Assembly: GCF_010470675.1 (NCBI RefSeq)
Contig: NZ_VOIQ01000018.1
Span: 1-64,000, forward strand
Direction of reading: 5' to 3'
Source: Desulfovibrio sp. JC010
Lineage (GTDB): Bacteria > Desulfobacterota > Desulfovibrionia > Desulfovibrionales > Desulfovibrionaceae
Length of the DNA: 64,000 nucleotides
Both the position numbers and the translations under genes were made by a program. Positions 49,022-59,106 of the stretch are shown here, piece by piece (the first letter of the stretch is position 1; each line of letters starts with the position of its first letter). A model generated the notes under the pieces. It was not told where the DNA came from. It made no database searches and saw nothing but the letters and a program-made list of their open reading frames with translations.

Positions 49022-50449
49022 CTATTTGTAGTAGAGCTTAACTTCGTTGGTCTTGGGCATGGTCTGGCCGGGAGTAGGCTGACCGGAAACAAGAACAAAA
49101 CCCTCGCCTCTTTCAAACTTATCGTCGGCTTCAAGGAATTCCACCAGACGGTCCCTGTGGTTGGTGAGCTTGGACTCGGTCACAACAGGATTAATACCCC
49201 AGAAGAAGTTGAGGTATGCGGGAACGCTCTTATCCGGGGTCAGGCAATAGACTGTCTGCGCCGGTCTACGACTGCACACAAGTCTGGCGGAAGAACCGCT
49301 GGAGGAATGGCAGACGATGGCCGGACTGTCGATATCTTGAGCCAGCAGACATGCGGAGTAACTCAGATACTTGACCGGATTGGGAACCAACTCATCAGCA
49401 GGCTTGTAGGGCCCTTTGATGCGCTCAAGGTAGTAAGGCTCGGTACCTTCTGCGATCTCTTTAATGTACCCGACAGCTTCAACAGGATATGCACCGATGG
49501 CGGTTTCTTCGGAAAGCATGCAGCAGTCCGCACCGTCCATAATTGCGTTGGCAACATCGTTTGCTTCCGCACGGGTGGGGATGGGGTTCTTAACCATGGA
49601 AAGCATCATCTGGGTTGCAACGATAACCGGCTTCTGGGCATGACGGGCAGCACGGATGAGCTTTTTCTGGATAACCGGAACAGTTGAGAGCTTGCACTCA
49701 AGGCCGAGGTCACCACGGGCAACCATGATACCGCTGGCAAGCTCCAGAATGGATTCAATATTTTCAACTGCATTCTGGCGTTCAATCTTAGCGATGATGG
49801 GCAGCACAACGCCGTGCTTGTTCATTGCATCCAGAACGTCCTGGACATCCTGTGCAGTCTGGACAAAAGACATGGCAATGGAATCAACACCGATCTCGAT
49901 GCATCCAGCCAGATCAACTTTATCCTTCTCGGTAAAAGCGGGCAGCGCGATGTGCTTGCCGGGGAAGGTGATCCCTTTTTTGGAAGCAAGCAAACCGGCA
50001 TTCTGAGCCTGAAGCTTGTAGAGCTTATCCTTCTCAAGAGTTTCGGTTACGAAAAACTGAAGCATTCCGTCACTGAGGGAAACTTCCATTCCGTCTTCAA
50101 GCCCCTGCAGCAATTCGGGCTGATCAAGGGGAATAAACGGAAGATCTTTGGCCTTGTCGGCAACTTCGGGAAGCCCAAGATAAACATAAGCACGGGAGTC
50201 AATATCGTGCGGTGCGTCTTCAATTACGCCGACCCTGATCTTGGGTCCGCAAAGGTCGCCCATGATGGTCAGGGGAACAGAAAGGTCTTTTTCAACCTGA
50301 CGAATCATAGCAATGACGGGCTTAAAGCTCTCCGCGTCAGAGTGGGAAAAGTTCAGACGAAGAATTCTTACTCCGTTCTGAACCATTTTAGTAATGGTCT
50401 CAACATTACTGGACCCGGGGCCGAGGGTGGCAACAACTTTGGTTCTCAT
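49022..50449 (-). CDS. pyk: Pyruvate kinase
   Basis: Pyk makes pyruvate and ATP from PEP and ADP. The 475-residue product opens MRTKVVATLGPGSSN and has RLNFSHSD, the catalytic IAKIERQNAVENI, MVARGDLGLE, and ATQMMLSMVKNPIPTRAEANDVANAI. The C-terminal domain follows. All active-site motifs are present. It diverges from the Skp-like lipoprotein gene across 248 AT-rich bases that show no other gene. Confidence 0.95.
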   Translation of the reverse strand: MRTKVVATLGPGSSNVETITKMVQNGVRILRLNFSHSDAESFKPVIAMIRQVEKDLSVPLTIMGDLCGPKIRVGVIEDAPHDIDSRAYVYLGLPEVADKAKDLPFIPLDQPELLQGLEDGMEVSLSDGMLQFFVTETLEKDKLYKLQAQNAGLLASKKGITFPGKHIALPAFTEKDKVDLAGCIEIGVDSIAMSFVQTAQDVQDVLDAMNKHGVVLPIIAKIERQNAVENIESILELASGIMVARGDLGLECKLSTVPVIQKKLIRAARHAQKPVIVATQMMLSMVKNPIPTRAEANDVANAIMDGADCCMLSEETAIGAYPVEAVGYIKEIAEGTEPYYLERIKGPYKPADELVPNPVKYLSYSACLLAQDIDSPAIVCHSSSGSSARLVCSRRPAQTVYCLTPDKSVPAYLNFFWGINPVVTESKLTNHRDRLVEFLEADDKFERGEGFVLVSGQPTPGQTMPKTNEVKLYYK

Positions 50450-50603
50450 GATCTTGTCCTCAATATTTTATTTGGGTAAAAATTTTACTATCCCCAATTG
50501 ATTGGAAAAATACGGATCCACCACTATCCGATGTTCACTTTCGAAAATATTTGTAACATAATTTTCGGAAATGTACAAAATTTTAATTTCGTAGTCGCAT
50601 AAT

Positions 50604-50632
50604 TTGCTAATAATCATTTTTTTATTTTACAT
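50604..50632 (+). promoter_or_regulatory. Possible sigma-70 promoter of the Skp-like lipoprotein gene
   Basis: TTGCTA (50604-50609) and TTACAT (50627-50632) are 17 bases apart in AT-rich sequence, 66 bases before the start codon. Both boxes are imperfect. Confidence 0.35.
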
Positions 50633-50697
50633 GACACCTTTCCGAGTTTATACCGAATAACTCTAAATGAAAATAATTTTAACTCACGGAGAATTAA

Positions 50698-51174
50698 ATG
50701 TTTAAAAACGTACTCAAACTCGTACTGATTATTGCCATGGCCGCAGTTGTCGCAGGCTGTCAGCAGCAGTCCACTTCCGGTGCTAAAGTCGGTTTTGTTG
50801 ACACCAACAAAGTTTTCAAAGACTGCAAGGCCGGAGCTGAAGGCATGGAGTATCTTAAAACATCCAGCGAAGAATTCCAGACTAAATTTGCAGAACTGCA
50901 GAAATCCCTCGCCGGCAACCAGACCGAAGAAAACACCCGTAAAGTTCAGGAAGCCATCGGCGAATACCAGAACAAGATGGGTGCTGAGCAGAATCGTATA
51001 GTAGAAGCCCTGCAGAACGGCTTCACCAAAGCAGTTGACGAATACCGCAAGGCCAATGGCTACTCTGCAATTCTCGGCACCGAAACCGCCATCAGCTACG
51101 ATGAGTCCGCAGACATCAGCGACAAAATCATCGAAGCAATGAACAAAATGGACATTAAAATCAAGCCTGAATAA
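50698..51174 (+). CDS. OmpH/Skp-like lipoprotein
   Basis: A lipoprotein signal (MFKNVLKLVLIIAMAAVVAGC, lipobox VAGC) precedes a Skp-like domain. This has KVGFVDTNKVFKD, a charged coiled-coil helix (residues about 50-110), then YSAILGTETAISYDESADISDKIIEAMNKM, the OmpH ending. Being lipidated, it is membrane-tethered, unlike the soluble Skp of the lpx operon. It stands alone with its own terminator and a Shine-Dalgarno (ACGGAG). Confidence 0.85.
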   Translation: MFKNVLKLVLIIAMAAVVAGCQQQSTSGAKVGFVDTNKVFKDCKAGAEGMEYLKTSSEEFQTKFAELQKSLAGNQTEENTRKVQEAIGEYQNKMGAEQNRIVEALQNGFTKAVDEYRKANGYSAILGTETAISYDESADISDKIIEAMNKMDIKIKPE

Positions 51175-51200
51175 TTTCGGCTGATTTGCCTTTACACTGA

Positions 51201-51238
51201 AACGCCCTCCTCTGCTACAGCATTGGAGGGCGTTTTTG
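51201..51238 (+). terminator. Terminator of the Skp-like lipoprotein gene
   Basis: AACGCCCTCC (51201-51210) pairs perfectly with GGAGGGCGTT (51225-51234), followed by TTTG. Confidence 0.85.
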
Positions 51239-51350
51239 TTACAAAAGAACTTTTCTTAATCCCCACCTTTTCCTTGATTTTTCCCCGCGCACAAGAGATT
51301 ATGAAATCATATTTTCTCTCTTAATTTCAACAATCTACCAAACACCTGAT

Positions 51351-53009
51351 ATGAACTTAGCATTACTCGGCAATCTTTTCGGCGGACTGGGGCTTTTTTT
51401 GATCGGCATGCGCTTTATGACCACAGGCTTAAAGCAGGCAGCCGGAAAATCACTGAAAAAAATCCTCGGAGAATGGACCAAGAGTCCGGGCCGCGGCCTT
51501 TTTTCAGGCTTCCTGATCACTGCGCTGGTGCAATCATCAAGCGCGGTGACCGTTGCGGTTATCGGCTTTGTAAATGCCGGACTGATCACCCTTTCCCAGT
51601 CTATCGGGGTTATTTACGGCAGTAATATCGGGACAACCGTTACCGGCTGGATTGTCGCTGCTGTCGGCTTCAGCGTAAACATGAAAGCTTTTGCCCTGCC
51701 GGTCATCGCCCTTGGTGCCATGATGCGTTTAAGCGGCCCGACCACACGGCGGGCCTATTTCGGGGATGCTTTTGCCGGATTCGGTCTTTTTCTCATGGGC
51801 ATTTCCACCCTGCAGATGGCTTTTAAAGGTATAGAAGCATCCATCGATTTGAGCTCATTCGCGACTATGGGTGCCCTTTCCATTCCTGTTTTCATCGGTA
51901 TCGGACTGATGCTGACCCTGCTCATGCAGAGTTCCAGCGCGGCAATGGCCCTTGTGCTTACCGCCACAGTAAGCGGGCTGCTGGACCTCAACCAGGGTGC
52001 GGCCGCAGTAATCGGCACCAACATCGGCACCACTTCCACCGCGGCCCTCTCAGTCATCGGAGCGACCATCAACGCGAAAAAAGTCGCCACCGGACACATC
52101 ATCTTTAATATAATCACGGCCCTTGTCGCCCTGCTGCTTCTCCCGGTGCTGATCAAAGCCATCCTTTTCGGCCTGGATCTCATGGGTATGCACCACGAGC
52201 CTGCCGTAGTTCTGGCCCTGTTTCATACCGTTTTCAATTTCCTCGGTGTGCTGGTGCTCTGGCCATTCACCGACAAGCTGGTTTCATTTATTGAAAAAAG
52301 ATTCTCCTCAGTGGAGGACGAACGGGGGCGGCCCAAGTATCTGGATAACAATGTTATCACCACCCCCACACTGGCACTTGATGCCCTGACCCTTGAAATG
52401 ACACGTATCGGCGGACTTACCCGCAGGATAGTGCGCAAAGGTTTGAATTCCAACTTCAGCTACGGCGCGCTTCCGGCAGATAAGGCCGCACAGGAAAGTC
52501 TTATCGAAGCGGCCCGTTCCTTCTGCGCCCGGCTGCAGGCCCGCCCGCTGACCGAGAATCAGGGCCAGCAGGTAGCCACAGCCCTGCGCGTGCTGCAATA
52601 CTTCCGCACAGCAGGGGCACTGGCGGCTTCACTGGAAAAGAAAGGTTTGAAACCCGCGCTTGAATTGCTCGGAGCGGACGCCGACATGGTCACAGTCTTC
52701 CGCAACTCCTGCATCGGAGTGTTAAATGTTGCAGAAAATCCATATTCAGAGGAGTTCTGCAAAATCGACAACATGATACATGACATGTTATCAGCTTATC
52801 ACGACTTGAAGGCAAAACTGCTTTCCGCCGGAGGGAACGGTGACATTCCCGTCCCTGAAATGGTCGAACAGCTTGAACTTTTCTCAAAAATCAGGCGCAT
52901 TGCCCGGCAGGCTGCCAAGGGAGCCGTATATCTCGCGGCCATGAATCCTGATTCCGGCATATGCTGCCCGACCAATACCGTAAAATTCGCATGGAACCGC
53001 CACTGGTAA
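51351..53009 (+). CDS. Na/Pi-cotransporter II-related protein (NptA/YjbB type)
   Basis: The first 320 residues are two inverted Na/Pi-cotransport repeats marked by the QSSSAVTVAVIGFVNAG and MQSSSAAMALVLTATVSG motifs. GSNIGTTVTGW and GTNIGTTSTA are also present. A cytoplasmic PhoU-like helical part of about 210 residues follows. Such proteins move phosphate, often outward, coupled with sodium. The gene is probably co-transcribed with the secreted protein 16 bases downstream. Confidence 0.9.
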   Translation: MNLALLGNLFGGLGLFLIGMRFMTTGLKQAAGKSLKKILGEWTKSPGRGLFSGFLITALVQSSSAVTVAVIGFVNAGLITLSQSIGVIYGSNIGTTVTGWIVAAVGFSVNMKAFALPVIALGAMMRLSGPTTRRAYFGDAFAGFGLFLMGISTLQMAFKGIEASIDLSSFATMGALSIPVFIGIGLMLTLLMQSSSAAMALVLTATVSGLLDLNQGAAAVIGTNIGTTSTAALSVIGATINAKKVATGHIIFNIITALVALLLLPVLIKAILFGLDLMGMHHEPAVVLALFHTVFNFLGVLVLWPFTDKLVSFIEKRFSSVEDERGRPKYLDNNVITTPTLALDALTLEMTRIGGLTRRIVRKGLNSNFSYGALPADKAAQESLIEAARSFCARLQARPLTENQGQQVATALRVLQYFRTAGALAASLEKKGLKPALELLGADADMVTVFRNSCIGVLNVAENPYSEEFCKIDNMIHDMLSAYHDLKAKLLSAGGNGDIPVPEMVEQLELFSKIRRIARQAAKGAVYLAAMNPDSGICCPTNTVKFAWNRHW

Positions 53010-53025
53010 CCATTTGGAGCCGCTC

Positions 53026-54186
53026 ATGAATAAATTCAAAATACCCGCCCTCATTTTTGCAGCTGTATTTGTTGCCTCCGCAGCAGCCTTGTTTTTTTAC
53101 GTCAAAAAAGATCTGGGGGAAAAAACAGGGGTTGAAGTAGAAGCCCCTGCATGGGTCAATGAGGACGGGTCCAGCGGTAAAATGCCTGTCTCAGGAAAAG
53201 TGGCTAAATCCGGCAACAGCATAAAAACCACTCCGGAACAGCCCGCATCTGAGAAGAACAGCACAGCAGACGCAGCCCCCGCGGAGAGCAAGAGCAGCAA
53301 GGGCAAGGAAACCAACTCCGCAGACAAAACCGCACAGGCTCCGCTTGAAAAAGCAGTTGATAAGCTCAAGGCAAGCATTATCACTGAAGTTTTCCTTGAT
53401 AATCTCGCTCAGTACGTAGCCGACAGCTACCATCCCACAGGTTCCCTGCCCTACAAGGCAAAACAGGGATTCAGCTCCGCATCCCTAAAAGGGATCAACA
53501 TGCACTTCGGCCTGAATCTGCGCGGTCTTATGCCGGAAGCCCAGAATCTCGTTACTGCCCGCAAATCAATCTGGGACTATCTGCTTGCTCCCGGAAAGAT
53601 GGAAGAACTCTCCAAAGCAGACACCGGAACAATCCTTGATCTTATCGAAGAAAAGGGCGTTCTGGCGGAACGCAAATTCGTTGAGGGAGATTCATTCTCG
53701 GTAAGGGAACTTACCCGTAAGCAAAGGGCGGAAATGTTCAGGGTAAGCGCACAGCCCCTGCGTCACGTAGCAGCTGTGCTCAAGGCCGTGGCAGACAACC
53801 CGGACCTGATTCAGGCACTGGACAGCTTCGCGAAAGCTGAAAAAAGAGTCGACTCCGCAAATGGAATCTTCCAGCTGGACCTCGACAACTCACATAATTC
53901 AAAATCAGAATCCACACGCAGTAAAGCGGCCCATTCCGGGAAATTACTTAAGGAAGCCATCACCATACGTGAAAAGATCAAAACCGGTATCACCCAAAAA
54001 ATCAACGCATACTGCGCCGGGCAATGCGATAAGCCCGACGATGCATTTTACATTGCGCAGTGGGTTTTCCGCAGGGTGGGAAATGATGAAAAGAGACTTA
54101 AATCCATTGCCGCAGGAAGCGACACTCTGGTAAACATAGCCGACCAGATGAAACGCAGGGCAGATGCAATTGAAAAATCAATGTGA
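53026..54186 (+). CDS. Membrane-anchored periplasmic protein of unknown function
   Basis: No family is recognised. ATG 53026 has TTGGAG upstream. One N-terminal helix (FKIPALIFAAVFVASAAALFFYV) is followed by a low-complexity Ser/Lys/Ala linker (residues about 45-105). Then a mostly helical domain of about 270 residues follows with two Cys (YCAGQC). The motif YVADSYHPTGSLPYKAKQGF opens the domain. It follows the Na/Pi transporter gene closely. A periplasmic role with that transporter is possible but unsupported. Confidence 0.7.
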   Translation: MNKFKIPALIFAAVFVASAAALFFYVKKDLGEKTGVEVEAPAWVNEDGSSGKMPVSGKVAKSGNSIKTTPEQPASEKNSTADAAPAESKSSKGKETNSADKTAQAPLEKAVDKLKASIITEVFLDNLAQYVADSYHPTGSLPYKAKQGFSSASLKGINMHFGLNLRGLMPEAQNLVTARKSIWDYLLAPGKMEELSKADTGTILDLIEEKGVLAERKFVEGDSFSVRELTRKQRAEMFRVSAQPLRHVAAVLKAVADNPDLIQALDSFAKAEKRVDSANGIFQLDLDNSHNSKSESTRSKAAHSGKLLKEAITIREKIKTGITQKINAYCAGQCDKPDDAFYIAQWVFRRVGNDEKRLKSIAAGSDTLVNIADQMKRRADAIEKSM

Positions 54187-54190
54187 CTAA

Positions 54191-55837
54191 TCAACACTCA
54201 ACCGGAATCCTGATCACAACCTTCATGCCTTCGCCGGGACTGGTTTCGATATCAAAGGTTCCGCCATGCTTCTGAGTGATGATGAAATAAGAAACAAAAA
54301 GCCCAAGCCCGGTCCCCTCGCCAGCAGGCTTGGTGGTGAAGAAGGGCTCCAATGCCATTTTGCGTGTTTTAGCATCCATGCCCGGACCGTTATCTTCAAT
54401 TACCAGCCGCACATAATCGTTGTCCGGCATTAAACGGACGATTATCCGGGCGACATGATTATCTTTTCTGGAGGGATCAGCCAGAATTGCCTGCACGGAA
54501 TTTTTAAGCAGGTTGATCAGAACCTGTTCAATTTCAGAAGGAGAGCAGAGCAAGCACGGTGTGTTCTCATCCAGCTCACGGACAATTTCAAATCCCCCGC
54601 CCCCGGACTGACTGTAAAAATCATAGCCGCTGAAAGAAAGCTCGATGGCGGTTTCTACAATACTCTTTATGTCGGAGCAGGCCCTTTCCCCGCCGGACTG
54701 ACGGCTGAATTGAAGCATGTTTGAGACGATGCGGGCAGATCTTTCCCCCATTTCCTGCACAGATTCAAGCTTGGGAAGAATCCCCCTCTTCTCGCAATAC
54801 TCGTGGATTGCTTCAAAAGGAATCCCCAACTCTTCAGCCACAGCGCGGTTTTTAGGCAGATGCCCGGAAATCCTGCGCTGGATATTCTGCACCCCCTGCA
54901 GAATCCCGCCCAGCGGATTATTGATTTCATGGGCCATACCTGCGGCAAGTCCGCCCACAGTCATCATCTTTTCGGTCTGGACCATGACCTCTTCCATGCG
55001 CGTACGGGCGGTAATATCATCAATACGGATAACCGCTCCGGCCTCGTCGCCCTTAAATGGAAAAACGACAATTTCAAAAAAAACAGTATCCCCGTTCCGG
55101 TCCATATGAAAAATTTCCGTGCCCCCGTCAGCTTCTCCACGAATGGTTGCCGAGATCAAATGCTCGAAGCGGCGCAGCTCCGGCATAACCTCGTAAACAA
55201 AACGTTCTTCAGCCAGTTCAGCGGGAACCCCGGTCTCCTTATGTGCATGATCATTCCAGAGCACCACATTTGATCTTTCATCCACGCCCACCAGTACGGA
55301 CTGCATGGAATCAATGACATTTCCAAGATAGTTCCGGGTCCGGCGCAATTCACGCTGATCGGCCAGCCTGCGGCGCACATCACGGGCAACCATGACAATA
55401 TAAAGCCTGCCGCCCACATAATGCACGCGCAGGGTCATTTCCACCGGAATCTTTGAGCCGCCCTTGCCGAGCAGGTCGGTCATGGAAACATCTTCTTTGT
55501 CCCATGAGGAATGGACGTCATCATCAATAAGCACTTCGTGGAGCAAAAAGCAGGTATCCTCAGGAAAAACAAGTTCCGGAGGGCTGTCCAGCATTTCATC
55601 GCGGGTATAATTGGTCTTTTTCAGCGCGGTCTTGTTTACGTCTGCAAAGCTCCATGAGAATGCATCAAGCACAAATAATGCGTCATTTGCATTTTCCACC
55701 AATGCCCGGAAACGCTCCAGCTCGTTAATCCTTTCACGCAGTTCAGGATAATAACTTTTGCGCATGGAAGTCTCGCCAAGCCCGATAAGCTTGTTGCGGA
55801 CATTCTCACTGGGATTGGGTTTAGAGCGCCGCTTCAT
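54191..55837 (-). CDS. PAS-containing sensor histidine kinase
   Basis: The 548-residue soluble kinase has two PAS domains (residues about 40-150 and 170-280). The HisKA dimer helix carries the phospho-His in AAGMAHEINNPLGGILQGVQNI, with an unusual insert of about 40 residues (RAVAEELGIPFEAIHEYCEKRGILPK). The ATPase domain has N-box SEIEQVLINLLKNSVQAI and G-boxes DNGPGMD and GEGTGLGLFVS. No membrane helix is seen, so it senses a cytoplasmic signal. No response regulator is adjacent. The start overlaps the Fe-ADH stop by 17 bases. Confidence 0.9.
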   Translation of the reverse strand: MKRRSKPNPSENVRNKLIGLGETSMRKSYYPELRERINELERFRALVENANDALFVLDAFSWSFADVNKTALKKTNYTRDEMLDSPPELVFPEDTCFLLHEVLIDDDVHSSWDKEDVSMTDLLGKGGSKIPVEMTLRVHYVGGRLYIVMVARDVRRRLADQRELRRTRNYLGNVIDSMQSVLVGVDERSNVVLWNDHAHKETGVPAELAEERFVYEVMPELRRFEHLISATIRGEADGGTEIFHMDRNGDTVFFEIVVFPFKGDEAGAVIRIDDITARTRMEEVMVQTEKMMTVGGLAAGMAHEINNPLGGILQGVQNIQRRISGHLPKNRAVAEELGIPFEAIHEYCEKRGILPKLESVQEMGERSARIVSNMLQFSRQSGGERACSDIKSIVETAIELSFSGYDFYSQSGGGGFEIVRELDENTPCLLCSPSEIEQVLINLLKNSVQAILADPSRKDNHVARIIVRLMPDNDYVRLVIEDNGPGMDAKTRKMALEPFFTTKPAGEGTGLGLFVSYFIITQKHGGTFDIETSPGEGMKVVIRIPVEC

Positions 55838-56981
55838 AAATCTTCTCTACATCTTCCTGACTGAGTTCCACCGGGTTGGTTACCATACAGGCATCTTTCA
55901 AAGCCAGCTCCGCGAGCTTGGGGATATCTTTACGGTTTAAACCGAGATCACTAAGAGACTTTGTCACTCCACAGGATATACGCAGATCAATAATCGCCTG
56001 AACCAATTCTTCACAGACCTGATCATCACTTTTTCCGACAGTGACAACCCCGAGCTTCCCGGCAACCTTAAAATACCTTTCCACGGATGAAGGAAAATTC
56101 GTCTTGATTACATACGGAAGCAGAATGGCGTTGCATTCGCCATGAGGCAGGTCAAGGAGGCCGCCAAGGCTATGGGCCATGGCATGCACTGCGCCGAGAA
56201 TGGCATTGGAAAAAGCAAGTCCGGCTTCCATGGACCCAAGCATCACCAGACCACGCGATTCCAGATTTTTCGGATTGCTGATGGCTTCTGCAAGGTTCTT
56301 GGAAACAAGTTCTATGGCATCAAGGGCCAGCAGGTCAGTCAGGGCAGAATTGGCGTTTGAAACATAGGCCTCAATGGCGTGGGTTAAAGCATCCAATCCG
56401 GTTGCGGCTGTAAGCTGGGGATCCATAGTGGTGGTCAGCTCAGGGTCGATCAGTGCGGCATCGGGAACCATGGCCTTGCTGACGATACTTACTTTCACAT
56501 CGCGTTCAGTATCGGTAATGATTGCAAACTGGGAGACATCAGCGGAACTGCCCGCTGTGGAAGGAATGCAGATAAGAGGCGGACCGGGCACTTCAACCAT
56601 GTCCACGCCTTCAAAATTCAGGATATGCGAATTATTGGTGGTGACGATCCCGATTCCCTTGGCGCAATCCATGGGACTGCCGCCGCCCACCGCGATTATG
56701 CAGTCACATCTATTTTCGAGGTAAAGTTCAGCCCCGCGCATGACCTCCACATCACGTGGATTTTCGGAAACCTCGCTGAAAATAAAAACTTCAATTCCCG
56801 CATCTTCAAGACTGTGCTTTACAGCCTTTACCCAGCTGCAGCCCACAATCCCCGGATCGGTAACTATCAAAGCCCTGCTGACCCCGAAATTTTCAGCATA
56901 CTGCCCGGCAAGCTTTGAAGAGCCGACACCGAAAACCAGCTCCGGAGCCACAAACTTCCGCATCTCCAACACTTCTTTCAC
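55821..56981 (-). CDS. Iron-containing alcohol dehydrogenase
   Basis: A group III alcohol dehydrogenase of 386 residues. I start it at GTG 56981 (VKEVLEMRKFVAPEL), which has GGAGG 5 bases upstream and gives normal family length; a longer open frame reaches 57086. It shows the NAD motif VGGGSPMDCAKGIG, PSTAGSSADVS, the metal ligands in TGLDALTHAIEAYVS, and HAMAHSLGGLLDLPHGECNAILLP. Such enzymes feed ethanol or lactaldehyde metabolism. It is coupled with the histidine kinase gene. Confidence 0.93.
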   Translation of the reverse strand: MKEVLEMRKFVAPELVFGVGSSKLAGQYAENFGVSRALIVTDPGIVGCSWVKAVKHSLEDAGIEVFIFSEVSENPRDVEVMRGAELYLENRCDCIIAVGGGSPMDCAKGIGIVTTNNSHILNFEGVDMVEVPGPPLICIPSTAGSSADVSQFAIITDTERDVKVSIVSKAMVPDAALIDPELTTTMDPQLTAATGLDALTHAIEAYVSNANSALTDLLALDAIELVSKNLAEAISNPKNLESRGLVMLGSMEAGLAFSNAILGAVHAMAHSLGGLLDLPHGECNAILLPYVIKTNFPSSVERYFKVAGKLGVVTVGKSDDQVCEELVQAIIDLRISCGVTKSLSDLGLNRKDIPKLAELALKDACMVTNPVELSQEDVEKIYEAAL

Positions 56982-57154
56982 ACTGCCCTCCACCGTTAAA
57001 AGACCAATCCTCCCCCGCAAACACTCTAGAATCAGACCTTTTATCAAATATATCAAAAGATAACACAGAAAGTAACAAACCTGCAACAGCAGAAAATGAC
57101 AGCCACATACAAATTACAATTTTATCCGGATTATATCCGCTAAATACAAAAGCC

Positions 57155-57188
57155 GCCCCCCCATGTCACTGACATGAAGGTCGGCTTA
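57155..57188 (-). terminator. Probable terminator downstream of the DUF4301 gene
   Basis: On the minus strand AAGCCG..CATGTCA pairs with TGACATG..CGGCTT, with G.T pairs between, and ends in TTTTG. Confidence 0.55.
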
Positions 57189-57216
57189 TTGCTGCCCATA
57201 TGAATATATCTTTTTG

Positions 57217-58752
57217 TTACTGGCGGTGCTCTTCCTTCAACAGGTCATTAACAGTCTTCACCGGGGAGAAAGTGCTGAGCGGAACTTCCACAAAAACGGT
57301 GATCCAATCGGCCATGGAACCGTTCCACAGTCCGGGAAGCTCCATTGCCTTAAGCTTACGCCCGTCCTTGGACTTGGAGGAAATAAACCCGGTTTCAGGA
57401 TCAGTGAAGTTCTTGAGAGCATACCATTCACCGCGATGATTTCTCATTCCGCAAACCAGATCCACCGGATTGAAATGGGTGGAAGCCTGCACAATGAAAG
57501 CCTGTTCGGCATCATCCATATCCACCTGACTCTTTTCAACGATCTGCGGGGATACAAATCCGTCCGGTCCGTTAACCCAGAAAGGACCGCCACCGGGCTC
57601 ACCCTCATTCTTGACCATCCCGCAGACACGAATCGGCTTGGACAGCCGCACCCGCAGCAGGCTGATCTTGTCTTCAAGACTCATCTGCCCAAAATTCTCC
57701 GGCAGTTGCAAAGACAGATGGGAGACTGCGAAAATAGCCACAGCAGCCACTTCAAATTCACTGCAATGATGGTTTTCAAGCATATTCAAACATTCAAAAA
57801 TCTGGGCCTGCAATCTGACCAGTAGCCCGCCAAGCAGCTTCTTGTATTCAAGGGTGTCGCCCTTGACACTGTCGGGCACCACGTTATCAACATTCTTCAG
57901 AAAAACCAGATCACCACGCAGCTTGTGCAGGTTGTCCAGCAAAGCTCCGTGCCCGGCAGGACGGAAAAGAATCTTGCCGTCATCAGTGCGGAAAACTTCA
58001 TTATCCATATCCACGGCAACAGTATCGGACTTCCTGCTCTGCTGTGAAAAATTAATATCAAAGCGGGTATCAGGATATCTGCCGACCACCTCCTCAACAT
58101 GTTCGCGAATCTTCTGCTCATGAACAGGAGACACGGTGAAATGCAGCTTCACCTTGCCACGGCGATCCTTAATATGAGCTTCGGTCTCGGCAATATGTTC
58201 TTCAAAAGGAGTACGGTACCCTTGACCATAACTATGGAACGGGATCAATCCCTTAGGCATTGCCGCGTAATTGAGTCCCTTTTCGGTAAGCAGGAACTCA
58301 AGGATCAGATCATAATCCTGACTTTCATACGCTTCTTCCAGATTTAATCCCTGCTCGTTCATGACATCGTTCAAATCACCATAGAAGGGGAAGACCGGCA
58401 GCAGGTCCATAAAAGTCTGAACCATGTCAGCATCCTTTTCGGAAAGTTCTGCCCCGTTCAGCTTTGCCAGCAGATGCTTGAACATGCGCGTGGCAGCACC
58501 GGAGGCCGGAACAAACCTGCTGAAACGCCCTTCGTCTGCAGCCTCTTCAAAACAGCCCAGAAGTTCATCCTTTTCGTCCGGCTGAATACGGTAGATGCCG
58601 TCATTCAAAGTACAGGCCCGCTCAAGCCTTGTGGCGGGAAAACCTGTCTTGAACCGTTCGATCTGTTCAGCCAGCGCGGACGCGGTAATACCATCATCAA
58701 TAATATCAACTAAACCATTCTCAATTTCGCGGAGTTCATTTTCAGTAACCAT
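57217..58752 (-). CDS. DUF4301-family protein
   Basis: A 511-residue cytoplasmic protein matching DUF4301. It shows FVPASGAATRMFKHLLAKL near residue 80, MPKGLIPFHSYGQGYRTPFEEH, KLHFTVSPVH and ILFRPAGHGALLDNLHKL. The S-G-A-A-T-R-M motif resembles a phosphate-binding loop of nucleotidyltransferases (G-x-G-T-R-M type), so a sugar-nucleotidyl role is possible. This is inference; the family has no settled function. Confidence 0.82.
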   Translation of the reverse strand: MVTENELREIENGLVDIIDDGITASALAEQIERFKTGFPATRLERACTLNDGIYRIQPDEKDELLGCFEEAADEGRFSRFVPASGAATRMFKHLLAKLNGAELSEKDADMVQTFMDLLPVFPFYGDLNDVMNEQGLNLEEAYESQDYDLILEFLLTEKGLNYAAMPKGLIPFHSYGQGYRTPFEEHIAETEAHIKDRRGKVKLHFTVSPVHEQKIREHVEEVVGRYPDTRFDINFSQQSRKSDTVAVDMDNEVFRTDDGKILFRPAGHGALLDNLHKLRGDLVFLKNVDNVVPDSVKGDTLEYKKLLGGLLVRLQAQIFECLNMLENHHCSEFEVAAVAIFAVSHLSLQLPENFGQMSLEDKISLLRVRLSKPIRVCGMVKNEGEPGGGPFWVNGPDGFVSPQIVEKSQVDMDDAEQAFIVQASTHFNPVDLVCGMRNHRGEWYALKNFTDPETGFISSKSKDGRKLKAMELPGLWNGSMADWITVFVEVPLSTFSPVKTVNDLLKEEHRQ

Positions 58753-59106
58753 AAAGTACCTTCCCGTGCTTAAAATTGAAAAACAGCAGTAAATTCAAAA
58801 TGTTAATTCCACCTCATAGCCCCATCCTCAATGCACAACCCAGCACTGATAGATACCTACCCCTTAACACAGAATTTCGGCCGTGTTTAGTGTCAAAATA
58901 AATTAATTTGCAACTTTTTTGATTTTTCTTGAAAACTCATCAACTTACAGCAACACACTGTCATAACAGAACATTTTAATCAAAAAACTATCTAAGCAGG
59001 CTGAATAGCGGAAAAAACATGGCAAACCTGAAACAAACATCTTTCACGCATGTGACGCAAATTTTGCCTAATCGGAATGACGTTGCAAAAGAGAGGCCGA
59101 AAAAAA
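58753..59106. other. Intergenic region without a recognisable gene
   Basis: AT-rich for most of its length, with the divergence point of the DUF4301 gene at its left. Short frames at 59019-59132 (plus) and 58988-59176 (minus) lack ribosome-binding sites and run into the hairpin at 59107, so I do not call them. Confidence 0.5.

Noticed and set aside
54191-57086. Histidine kinase and Fe alcohol dehydrogenase as a two-component locus
   Set aside because: The genes overlap, but no response regulator or second sensing gene is present. A functional link beyond shared transcription is unsupported.
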